Source: Candidatus Aenigmatarchaeota archaeon
GTDB taxonomy: Archaea; Aenigmatarchaeota; Aenigmatarchaeia; QMZP01; QMZT01
DNA: 16,893 bases
Direction: 5' to 3'
Assembly: GCA_023128965.1 (NCBI GenBank)
Contig: JAGMCY010000057.1
Span: 1 to 16,893, forward strand
Made by a program: the position numbers and the translations under genes. A model generated the notes under the pieces. The model worked only from the letters and a program-made list of their open reading frames with translations. It had not been told where the DNA came from and ran no database searches. Shown piece after piece: positions 1 to 3,991 of the stretch (positions are counted from its first letter, which is position 1; every line of letters begins with the position of its first letter).

Positions 1-407
1 ATGTAATCGGGTTTCAGGGAGGCGACTTCCTTCGCTTTGTCTGGTGTGCCAGCGCACACGACTATCCTCAGTCCGAGTTCCCTGCACCTAGCTAGCGATC
101 GCCTGATGGTTTCGAGATCTGTCTGCCTTTCCGAATGGTTGAGGAGCGTCCCAGACGCGCCTGCTGATTTCACTGATTCGGGCAGGATCCAGCCCGTGTT
201 CGATCCATACTTTATCGGGTCAACGTGCTGGGAGAATACTGGAATCTTAACACTGTCCGAAATCGTTTTTATGTCAGTAGGCTGGACAGCGAGTATGATT
301 TCCACTTCGTTATTCGCCAGCGAGTCGGAGGCTTTCGCGATCCTCAGGGCGTTCTCCCCGGTCCCCTGTTCATACGTTTTCAGATTTATGAGCAGAATGG
401 GCTTCAT
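1..407 (-). CDS. tpiA: Triosephosphate isomerase, archaeal type (N-terminal 135 residues; 3' end outside window)
   Basis: Reading the minus strand from the ATG at 407 gives an open frame that runs off the left edge of the window. The product interconverts dihydroxyacetone phosphate and glyceraldehyde 3-phosphate in the cytoplasm (glycolysis/gluconeogenesis). It starts MKPILLINLKTYEQGTGENA, with the substrate-binding Asn8 and Lys10 in the first beta strand. The archaeal hallmark GTLLNHSE follows at about 86-93 and contains the catalytic His91. The catalytic Glu lies in the missing part. Archaeal enzymes are about 220-230 residues, so roughly 60% is present. The gene is divergent from the gene at 489. 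Its TATA box sits about 25 nt upstream, so the mRNA is probably leaderless. The plus-strand frame over this segment is a shadow. Confidence 0.93.
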   Translation of the reverse strand, partial: MKPILLINLKTYEQGTGENALRIAKASDSLANNEVEIILAVQPTDIKTISDSVKIPVFSQHVDPIKYGSNTGWILPESVKSAGASGTLLNHSERQTDLETIRRSLARCRELGLRIVVCAGTPDKAKEVASLKPDY

Positions 408-425
408 AATCTTAATTGTAGCATG

Positions 426-437
426 AGTTTTTATTAA
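426..437 (-). promoter_or_regulatory. TATA box of tpiA
   Basis: Read on the minus strand this is an AT-rich box containing TTAATAAA. Its centre is about 25 nt from the tpiA ATG at 407, so transcription would start at or next to the start codon (leaderless). The 80-nt divergent spacer holds this box and the one for the plus-strand gene. Confidence 0.5.
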
Positions 438-455
438 TTTTAGCGATTGTGCAAA

Positions 456-466
456 ATAATTTAAAT
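456..466 (+). promoter_or_regulatory. TATA box of the gene at 489
   Basis: AATAATTTAAAT is centred about 27 nt before the ATG at 489. This is the archaeal TATA-to-start distance, so the transcript is probably leaderless; no Shine-Dalgarno motif precedes the ATG. Confidence 0.5.
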
Positions 467-488
467 CTAAGCGATAAGAAAAACACAT

Positions 489-1841
489 ATGAAAAGAATA
501 TTGCTACTTACGTGTATTTTCTCGTTTCTGGTTCTGCTCAACCTTTCCCAGGCAGTTGAGGTTGATGTCATACCTTCGTACGCCGAAACCTACGTTAACG
601 AGCAGGCATGGTATACGATAAATATACATAATGACAAATACCGAGCGGATGAATTTGTTATAACCGTTCTAAGCGTTCTGGGTTCTAAGCTGGAATGGCT
701 GACCCTCGAAAGCTATTATGCTGAGTTGGAAGATTTCGAAAGCACTGAGATCAATCTGTCCTTCTACCCCAAGCTCGAGAATTCATACGAATACGAGGTC
801 CTTGTTTACTCAAATACGAACAACGAAGACAGGGATTCTGATACCATATCCCTTGAGGTTTTCCCGGAAAGGCTTGTAAGGCTTCTTGATTTTTCTTCCG
901 AAGTAGTCGGGGACAACCTAGAAATCCAAATAGAGCTTTTATCCAAACATAAAAGAGACGTGGAAATAAACTTTGAGATATTCGACAGCAGCAGAAGGAT
1001 AGTGAAATATCTGGAAATAACCAGAGAGATAGAAGGCAAAGAAGAAATAACTGAAACCATCCCCCTGGATGATCTATTGGCAGGGAATTACGAGTTAAGA
1101 ATGAACATACCAGAACATGATATTTCGGATGAAGCGAACTTCTACATCATTCCTGTCCACAGTGTTGTCAAGAAGAAAGAGATTGTCTCAACACCCTTTG
1201 GCCAGGAGGTTATGATAACCATAAAGAATGAAGGGAACGTAGTTGAAGATTACAACATCAGGGAAGCCGTCCCTTCCAACCAATACGTTGATATTATAGA
1301 CGAGCCCACGAGCAGTTATCTGGAGGGGGACGACGTGAGCTACAACTGGAGGATTGAAGGCCTCATGGTGGGGGACAGCACATCCATAACGTACAACATA
1401 AGCAGGCTCCCGTTAATCATTGGCTCGCTTGTCGTGCTCTTCTGCGTGCTCGCACTCCTGGGGATGGGAGTGGTCAGGGTGAGAACGCCTAACATAAAGA
1501 AGAGATACGTGAGGAAAAGGGGCGAACACCTGATCGTTATCGAAATCAAGGGTTCGTTCACAAAAGAGCTCAGGAACGTTCTAGTGAAAGACAGGGTTTC
1601 CCCTCTCGGAAGGGTGGTACCTGAATTCGAAGGACCCAAACCAATAGTGAGGGAGGGGGAAGCGGGAACAGAACTTATATGGAGGCTCGGGGATATCAGG
1701 CCCAGGAGCGAGATATACCTTACTTATCGAATACGCCCGTTAATAGAGGCGCAGCTGAAGATGCCGAGAGCGTATTTAACGTACAGAACAGATGACGACA
1801 GGAAGATAAGGGTTTTTTCAAAACAGCTTTTATTGGAGTAA
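489..1841 (+). CDS. Secreted, membrane-anchored protein with Ig-like (NEW3/DUF11-like) domains
   Basis: 450 aa, function unknown. Residues 1-22 are a typical signal peptide (MKRILLL start, hydrophobic core, cut predicted after SQA). Residues 23-305 look like extracellular beta-sandwich repeats. The stretch around 225-305 has the 'V.I.N.GN.V.DYN...VP...W.I..L..G.S..ITY' pattern of archaeal CARDB/NEW3-type Ig folds. One membrane helix lies at about 309-331, followed by Arg/Lys-rich residues (VRVRTPNIKKRYVRKRG), which places the C-terminus in the cytoplasm. Residues about 350-425 repeat the same pattern (LIVIEIKG...W.LGDI.P.SEIYLTYRI) on the cytoplasmic side. It could be a cell-surface or scaffold protein; no catalytic motif is visible. 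The gene is divergent from tpiA and followed by tRNA-Tyr. Confidence 0.8.
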   Translation: MKRILLLTCIFSFLVLLNLSQAVEVDVIPSYAETYVNEQAWYTINIHNDKYRADEFVITVLSVLGSKLEWLTLESYYAELEDFESTEINLSFYPKLENSYEYEVLVYSNTNNEDRDSDTISLEVFPERLVRLLDFSSEVVGDNLEIQIELLSKHKRDVEINFEIFDSSRRIVKYLEITREIEGKEEITETIPLDDLLAGNYELRMNIPEHDISDEANFYIIPVHSVVKKKEIVSTPFGQEVMITIKNEGNVVEDYNIREAVPSNQYVDIIDEPTSSYLEGDDVSYNWRIEGLMVGDSTSITYNISRLPLIIGSLVVLFCVLALLGMGVVRVRTPNIKKRYVRKRGEHLIVIEIKGSFTKELRNVLVKDRVSPLGRVVPEFEGPKPIVREGEAGTELIWRLGDIRPRSEIYLTYRIRPLIEAQLKMPRAYLTYRTDDDRKIRVFSKQLLLE

Positions 1842-1860
1842 ACACAAGTTCTGAAAGAAT

Positions 1861-1871
1861 AAATTTAAATA
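1861..1871 (+). promoter_or_regulatory. TATA box of tRNA-Tyr
   Basis: AAATTTAAATA lies about 70 nt before the mature tRNA. A start about 26 nt downstream (near 1892) would leave a 5' leader of roughly 43 nt, almost all of it the hairpin at 1897-1931. Confidence 0.5.
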
Positions 1872-1903
1872 CCACAAATTAATAATAGAGCAAAAGTTCG
1901 GAT

Positions 1904-1924
1904 GACATAGACGTCGTCTATGTC
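1904..1924 (+). repeat. GAC...GTC hairpin in the tRNA-Tyr leader
   Basis: GACATAGACG, one T, then its exact reverse complement. Outside the stem, TTCG (1897-1900) can pair with CGAG (1928-1931) across a 3x3 internal loop, so the leader folds as one long hairpin ending 3 nt before the tRNA. One of eight hairpins in the window with GAC/GTC ends. Confidence 0.75.
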
Positions 1925-1972
1925 GCTCGAGAATCCCGGGGTAGCTCAATCTGGCAGAGCGATCGGCTGTAG

Positions 1973-2070
1973 CGGGCGCATGGTGATATAACAACGAAAG
2001 ACATTCGTTTTCGAATGTCAATCGAAACATCGGTTTGTTGAATGCATTCGCGCATGTTCGCCTTTCGGAA
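1973..2070 (+). other. tRNA-Tyr intron (98 nt, position 37/38)
   Basis: The intron sits 3' of anticodon position 37, the canonical archaeal site. Exon bases CTGT (1967-1970) pair with intron TCGG (2065-2068) except for one T/T, next to bulges AG|C and AA|A. The intron stem GGGCG pairs with CGCCT, so the BHB is slightly relaxed. The intron carries an internal GAC...GTC hairpin at 2000-2019. Confidence 0.85.
2000..2019 (+). repeat. GAC...GTC hairpin inside the tRNA-Tyr intron
   Basis: Perfect 8-bp stem GACATTCG/CGAATGTC with loop TTTT. CG dinucleotides lie three bases outside both ends (CG-AAA-GAC and GTC-AAT-CG), as in the copies at 1904 and 3224. Confidence 0.8.
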
Positions 2071-2109
2071 ACCGATAGGTTGTGAGTTCAAATCTCACTC
2101 CCGGGATAA

Positions 2110-2120
2110 TTTTATTTTTT
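2110..2120 (+). terminator. T-rich terminator of tRNA-Tyr
   Basis: TTTTATTTTTT begins four bases after the discriminator base. Oligo-T on the coding strand is the usual archaeal intrinsic stop for stable RNA genes. Confidence 0.55.
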
Positions 2121-2140
2121 AGCGAACAGGACGTCCAGAA

Positions 2141-2149
2141 TATTTATTA
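2141..2149 (+). promoter_or_regulatory. TATA box of the gene at 2174
   Basis: TATTTATTA is centred 29 nt before the ATG at 2174, so the predicted start leaves almost no 5' leader. Confidence 0.45.
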
Positions 2150-2173
2150 CGGTAAAAACACAATAATTAAATA

Positions 2174-2554
2174 ATGCCGGACCTCACAATCTTCATTTTT
2201 ATATGTACATTTCTCATACCAGAGGCAATTGTCCTGGGCTGGAAAAGATTTCTGCATTCGAAATACGAGGTAAAGAATGGAACACTGAACCTTCTTTATC
2301 ATGCATTCTGCATATGTTTGCTTTTGTTTGAGTTCCAGGCAAGCGTTTCCAAAACCATCATTTTGTGGGGATTCATATCCATAGCTTTTGTAGGCATATT
2401 CACCCTTCTTGCTGGAGTGATGCTGGGAAGGGGAAGTGAATTCGTACTTTATGAAAACAGAATTTATAGTAGTTTCAAGATGTTCGGCCACCCTTATGTC
2501 ATTTTCCCCATAACCATGAGTCTCTCGTTCTTCATGTACATTTTCCCGTTCTAG
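2174..2554 (+). CDS. Small polytopic membrane protein, unknown function
   Basis: 126 aa, not recognised. It is strongly hydrophobic with about four membrane-spanning stretches: residues 4-22 (IFIFICTFLIPEAIVLGW), 39-57, 62-84 (ILWGFISIAFVGIFTLLAG) and 109-126. The short loops hold Lys/Arg (GWKRFLHSKYEVK). No charged catalytic pattern or lipobox is visible. It stands alone between tRNA-Tyr and a 27-aa gene and has its own TATA box, so it is a single-gene unit. The opposite-strand frame over the same bases is polar and lacks a promoter, so it is taken as a shadow. Coding status rests on hydrophobic periodicity and the promoter. Confidence 0.65.
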   Translation: MPDLTIFIFICTFLIPEAIVLGWKRFLHSKYEVKNGTLNLLYHAFCICLLLFEFQASVSKTIILWGFISIAFVGIFTLLAGVMLGRGSEFVLYENRIYSSFKMFGHPYVIFPITMSLSFFMYIFPF

Positions 2555-2582
2555 AAAAAGTCAAGATCTGCTATACGAAAAG

Positions 2583-2590
2583 TTTAAATA
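2583..2590 (+). promoter_or_regulatory. TATA box of the 27-aa gene
   Basis: TTTAAATA with a predicted start near 2613, giving a short leader that contains the ribosome-binding site GTGGGG (2617-2622), four bases before the ATG at 2627. Confidence 0.5.
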
Positions 2591-2626
2591 GGTTTGCATA
2601 CATATTAATTTTTAAAGTGGGGTCTC

Positions 2627-2710
2627 ATGAAGATAGACATCGCGAAATTCGAAAGCAAGTTGTACCTTCTAGGCCTCATTCTCGCAATCATTATTGTATT
2701 GCTCATATAG
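2627..2710 (+). CDS. 27-residue single-span membrane protein
   Basis: ATG to TAG encodes a short charged N-terminus (MKIDIAKFESK) followed by one hydrophobic helix (LYLLGLILAIIIVLLI). It is below most gene-calling cut-offs. Support: a good TATA box at the right distance; a Shine-Dalgarno GTGGGG exactly four bases before the ATG, the spacing also used by rpoA1; and a perfect hairpin starting at the stop codon that could end the transcript. The expected topology is N-terminus inside with a helix at residues 12-27. No family is recognised; single-span microproteins of this kind often modulate a membrane complex, but nothing here shows a partner. Confidence 0.6.
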   Translation: MKIDIAKFESKLYLLGLILAIIIVLLI

Positions 2711-2732
2711 ACCGGATAACTTCTCCGGTCTA
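2708..2732 (+). terminator. Hairpin at the stop codon of the 27-aa gene
   Basis: Nine-bp perfect stem TAGACCGGA/TCCGGTCTA with a 7-nt loop, beginning at the TAG stop codon. Its core again has GAC...GTC ends (2710-2730). No T-run follows, so it may stabilise or process the 3' end rather than terminate. Confidence 0.5.
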
Positions 2733-2762
2733 GTTCCAATCGATCAATACAGGAGACTATAG

Positions 2763-2867
2763 ATGACCCGAAATGAACTGAACTGGAAGGAAAACGGAAG
2801 TAACAACAATCAGGGAAAAGATTGGACGTTAAAAACGGATAAACCAACTTGGCTTTACAGTGTTTAG
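2763..2867 (+). CDS. Possible 34-aa ORF, weak
   Basis: ATG to TAG encodes a polar peptide (MTRNELNWKENGSNNNQGKD, then an aromatic tail ending PTWLYSV). GGAG lies 9 nt before the ATG. There is no TATA box directly upstream and a hairpin separates it from the 27-aa gene. It may be untranslated 3' sequence; apart from this ORF I see nothing in 2733-2880. Confidence 0.22.
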   Translation: MTRNELNWKENGSNNNQGKDWTLKTDKPTWLYSV

Positions 2868-2883
2868 TTCCTAGGCATAAAGC

Positions 2884-2892
2884 TTATAAATA
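2884..2892 (+). promoter_or_regulatory. TATA box of 5S rRNA
   Basis: TTATAAATA is centred 26 nt before the first base of the 5S stem at 2914, an ideal archaeal promoter spacing. Confidence 0.65.
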
Positions 2893-2913
2893 GCAGTTCA
2901 CAATAAATTTATC

Positions 2914-3023
2914 GAGCGGCCAAAGTGGGAAGGTTCACCTGTTCCCATTTCGAACACAGAAGTTAAACTTCCCGACGGTCTGGGCATTACTCCTGAACAA
3001 GGGGGAAACCCAGATCGCTGCTC
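2914..3023 (+). rRNA. 5S ribosomal RNA, stand-alone
   Basis: The terminal stem GAGCGGC (2914-2920) pairs with GCTGCTC (3017-3023). The conserved loop region CATTTCGAACACAGAAGTTAAA is diagnostic. Helix IV/V is GGTCTGGG with CCCAGATC. At about 110 nt it is shorter than the usual 120 or so; the shortening is in the domain between 2987 and 3008. No 16S or 23S is nearby, so the 5S gene is detached from any rRNA operon here and has its own TATA box. T-rich sequence follows (3028-3045). Confidence 0.92.
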
Positions 3024-3041
3024 ACTCTTGTTTCTGTTAAA

Positions 3042-3050
3042 TTTATAAAT
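3042..3050 (+). promoter_or_regulatory. TATA box for tRNA-Asp and tRNA-Lys
   Basis: TTTATAAAT with a predicted start near 3072, just before the hairpin at 3075. There is no separate TATA box before tRNA-Lys, so the two tRNAs are probably co-transcribed. Confidence 0.55.
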
Positions 3051-3074
3051 ATTGAATGCGATTAAGAAATAATT

Positions 3075-3103
3075 GACAGCTTGGATTTATTGTCTAGGCT
3101 GTC
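3075..3103 (+). repeat. GAC...GTC hairpin in the tRNA-Asp leader
   Basis: GACAGCTT pairs with AGGCTGTC (8 bp with one G-T pair) around a 13-nt loop. It lies at the predicted 5' end of the tRNA-Asp/Lys transcript, the same position as the hairpin before tRNA-Tyr. Confidence 0.65.
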
Positions 3104-3138
3104 TTTCGAAATCCCTGCCCTGGTGGTGTAGTGGTTTA

Positions 3139-3178
3139 ACGATTGACGCATATCGAAGATATGCGTCTGTTGGACTTA
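3139..3178 (+). other. tRNA-Asp intron 1 (40 nt, D-loop, about 21/22)
   Basis: A BHB can be drawn: exon GGTT (3133-3136) pairs with intron GACT (3173-3176) between the bulges TA|A and TA|G. The intron then continues as a nearly unbroken stem into the 9-bp hairpin at 3145-3167. Cuts shifted by up to 3 nt would give the same mature RNA; the BHB favours the one given. Confidence 0.85.
3145..3167 (+). repeat. GAC...GTC hairpin in tRNA-Asp intron 1
   Basis: Perfect 9-bp stem GACGCATAT/ATATGCGTC with loop CGAAG. It shares its first eight stem bases, GACGCATA, with the hairpin at 7278 in the rpo operon. Confidence 0.8.
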
Positions 3179-3215
3179 GCATATGGGACTGTCACTCCCA
3201 TGACCCGAGTTCAAA

Positions 3216-3253
3216 AGGCGATTGACACGGATTGAATCCGTGTCGCCCGAAAT
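3216..3253 (+). other. tRNA-Asp intron 2 (38 nt, T-loop, about 59/60)
   Basis: Exon TTCA (3210-3213) faces intron CGAA (3248-3251) with three of four bases paired, flanked by 3-nt bulges. The intron stem is GGC/GCC, continuing after a 4-nt bulge into the hairpin at 3224. Removing it leaves T loop TTCAAAT. Confidence 0.8.
3224..3244 (+). repeat. GAC...GTC hairpin in tRNA-Asp intron 2
   Basis: GACACGGATT, G, then its exact reverse complement (10 bp). CG dinucleotides lie three bases outside both ends. Confidence 0.8.
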
Positions 3254-3267
3254 TCTCGGCCAGGGCG

Positions 3268-3305
3268 TAGCAAGTTGACGTAGGCGAAGCCTGCGTCCTT
3301 CGCTA
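3268..3305 (+). repeat. Spacer hairpin between tRNA-Asp and tRNA-Lys
   Basis: The spacer folds almost completely, from the base after the Asp discriminator to three bases before tRNA-Lys. TAGC and AAG, then bulge TT, then GACGTAGGC (3277-3285), loop GAA, GCCTGCGTC (3289-3297), CTT, bulge C, GCTA. Two bulges on opposite strands separated by a 3-bp helix give a BHB-like outline. The core again has GAC/GTC ends. Confidence 0.7.
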
Positions 3306-3338
3306 GATGGGCCCGTAGCTCAGTTGGTAGAGCACCAG

Positions 3339-3368
3339 AGTGCGTTCGCTAGCGAACGTGATGGTGAG
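3339..3368 (+). other. tRNA-Lys intron 1 (30 nt, position 30/31)
   Basis: Textbook BHB: exon CACC (3333-3336) pairs fully with intron GGTG (3363-3366), with bulges AG|A and AG|G. The intron hairpin is CGTTCG-CTAG-CGAACG (3343-3358). Confidence 0.88.
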
Positions 3369-3375
3369 GCTTTTA

Positions 3376-3436
3376 ATTGGTCTGTTAAAAGCGTGTTTAC
3401 TGCCCTTTCGGGGGTGGGATGACAGAACAAGAAGCC
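3376..3436 (+). other. tRNA-Lys intron 2 (61 nt, canonical 37/38)
   Basis: Exon CTTT (3370-3373) pairs with intron GAAG (3431-3434), with bulges TA|A and CC|A. The intron stem TTG-G-TCTGT pairs with ACAGA-A-CAA. Part of the anticodon is therefore sequestered in the central helix, as in other archaeal introns at this site. Confidence 0.88.
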
Positions 3437-3458
3437 ACCTGGGTGTCGCGGGTTCGAA

Positions 3459-3523
3459 CACCACTCTTTCCGGGAGTTAAAACTTCCACAAAGAGCGGTG
3501 GACCAGAAAGGTCCATTCGAAAA
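3459..3523 (+). other. tRNA-Lys intron 3 (65 nt, T-loop, 59/60)
   Basis: Exon TTCG (3453-3456) pairs perfectly with intron CGAA (3518-3521), with bulges AA|C and AA|T. Inside are CACC-A-CTCTTT with AAAGAG-C-GGTG, an inner stem GGGAGT/ACTTCC, and a separate hairpin GGACC-AGAAA-GGTCC. Confidence 0.88.
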
Positions 3524-3572
3524 TCCCGTCGGGCCCATTCACCACTTCTCCTGCTCCCAAAAACAGCTCCCT

Positions 3573-3633
3573 GCTCCTAATCTCACGATTTTTGGCGACT
3601 TTAGGAGCAAAGCTTCTCGCACCAAAAAGCTTT
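3573..3633 (+). terminator. Two tandem hairpins between tRNA-Lys and rpoH
   Basis: GCTCCTAA (3573-3580) pairs with TTAGGAGC (3601-3608), and directly after it AAAGCTT (3609-3615) pairs with AAGCTTT (3627-3633). They may end the tRNA transcript or form part of an upstream rpo leader. Apart from these and the TATA box, I see nothing in 3538-3745. Confidence 0.35.
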
Positions 3634-3674
3634 TAAAGGTTGGTGTAATGTATTTAACTTATATCTGACATCTG

Positions 3675-3683
3675 ATATATAAT
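3675..3683 (+). promoter_or_regulatory. TATA box of the rpo operon
   Basis: ATATATAAT predicts a start near 3705 and a leader of about 40 nt before the rpoH start. A second AT-rich candidate (GTATTTAACTTATAT) lies about 25 nt upstream. Confidence 0.45.
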
Positions 3684-3745
3684 TAATTAACCTGTCGGTA
3701 TTAACTCCGATCGGCTGCTAAGCCTTGAGAGTTAAGGGTGGTCAC

Positions 3746-3976
3746 ATAAATATTTTGGAGCATACGCTAGTCCCGGAGTTCAGAGTTCTTTCTGATGAGG
3801 AAAAAAAGGAAGTTTTTGAAAAGTTTAACATAAACGAGGACAAGCTGCCTAAAATCTTTGACTTGGACCCTGTTGTGAAAAAGATAGGGGCGAAGGTAGG
3901 GGATGTACTGGAGATAAAGAGAACTTCGGAAGTCGCCGGGAAATCCGTTTACTACAGGGCTGTTGTTCAGTCTTAA
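3746..3976 (+). CDS. rpoH: RNA polymerase subunit H (RPB5 C-terminal homologue), apparent ATA start
   Basis: Subunit H helps form the jaw that grips downstream DNA and corresponds to the C-terminal domain of eukaryotic Rpb5. From 3746 the product is 76 aa, the normal family length. It reads (M)NILEHTLVPEF...LPKIFDLDPVVKKIGAKVGDVLEIKRTSEVAGKSVYYRAVV, with the family motifs 'LPKI..DPV', 'GAK.GDV..I.R.S..AG...YYR.V'. There is no in-frame ATG. Candidate starts are TTG 3725, ATA 3746 and TTG 3755. Only ATA has the local ribosome-binding motif GGTGG at the correct 4-nt spacing, and family N-termini also begin just here. It is the first gene of the rpo operon, 15 nt before rpoB2. Confidence 0.93.
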   Translation: MNILEHTLVPEFRVLSDEEKKEVFEKFNINEDKLPKIFDLDPVVKKIGAKVGDVLEIKRTSEVAGKSVYYRAVVQS

Positions 3977-3991
3977 TGTTTGGTGGGAATT

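Larger units (their letters stand above)
1935..2106 (+). tRNA. tRNA-Tyr(GTA), intron-containing
   Basis: The acceptor stem is CCCGGGG (1935-1941) with TCCCGGG (2099-2105) and discriminator A2106. The D stem is GCTC/GAGC, the anticodon stem ATCGG (1962-1966) with CCGAT (2072-2076), and the T arm GTGAG-TTCAAAT-CTCAC. Anticodon GTA is at 1969-1971. The C1-G72 pair and A73 are the archaeal Tyr identity elements. Removing the intron gives a standard 74-nt cloverleaf. CCA is not encoded (TAA follows). A T-rich run follows. Confidence 0.95.
3117..3267 (+). tRNA. tRNA-Asp(GTC) with two introns
   Basis: The acceptor is GCCCTGG (3117-3123) with CCAGGGC (3260-3266) and discriminator G3267, as expected for Asp. 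Anticodon arm TGGGA-CTGTCAC-TCCCA (3184-3200) gives GTC at 3191-3193. T stem CCGAG (3205-3209) pairs with CTCGG (3255-3259). The D stem closes only if 3139-3178 is removed: G10 T11 G12 T13 (3126-3129) with GCAT (3179-3182). The T loop becomes the standard TTCAAAT only if 3216-3253 is removed. 73 mature bases remain; no CCA is encoded. Confidence 0.92.
3309..3537 (+). tRNA. tRNA-Lys(TTT) with three introns
   Basis: Acceptor GGGCCCG (3309-3315) pairs with CGGGCCC (3530-3536); discriminator A3537. D arm GCTC-AGTTGGTA-GAGC. Mature anticodon arm CCAGG-CTTTTAA-CCTGG is assembled from three pieces: 3335-3338, 3369-3375 and 3437-3442; anticodon TTT is at 3372-3374. The T stem is GCGGG (3448-3452) with CCCGT (3525-3529), and the T loop becomes TTCGAAT after splicing. 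Introns make up 156 of 229 transcribed bases. The spliced sequence matches archaeal tRNA-Lys well. No CCA is encoded. Confidence 0.93.

Noticed and set aside
37..426. 129-aa plus-strand frame at the left edge
   Set aside because: Antisense to tpiA, whose minus-strand translation has all N-terminal catalytic motifs.
2147..2491. 114-aa minus-strand frame opposite the membrane protein
   Set aside because: Polar, no promoter on that strand, whereas the plus strand has hydrophobic periodicity and a TATA box.
3339..3523. C/D box guide RNA inside tRNA-Lys introns (GTGATGG at 3359 resembles box C)
   Set aside because: No matching D box (CTGA) at suitable spacing; the bases are explained by the intron BHB pairing.
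3320..3538. 72-aa minus-strand frame
   Set aside because: Falls entirely within tRNA-Lys and its introns.
1900..3540. CRISPR-like or tandem repeat array
   Set aside because: The hairpins share only their terminal triplets, have no constant spacing and lie in tRNA leaders and introns.
3980..3991. TTG 3980 as the start of rpoB2
   Set aside because: The Shine-Dalgarno GGTGGG overlaps and follows it; ATG 3992 sits at the right spacing.
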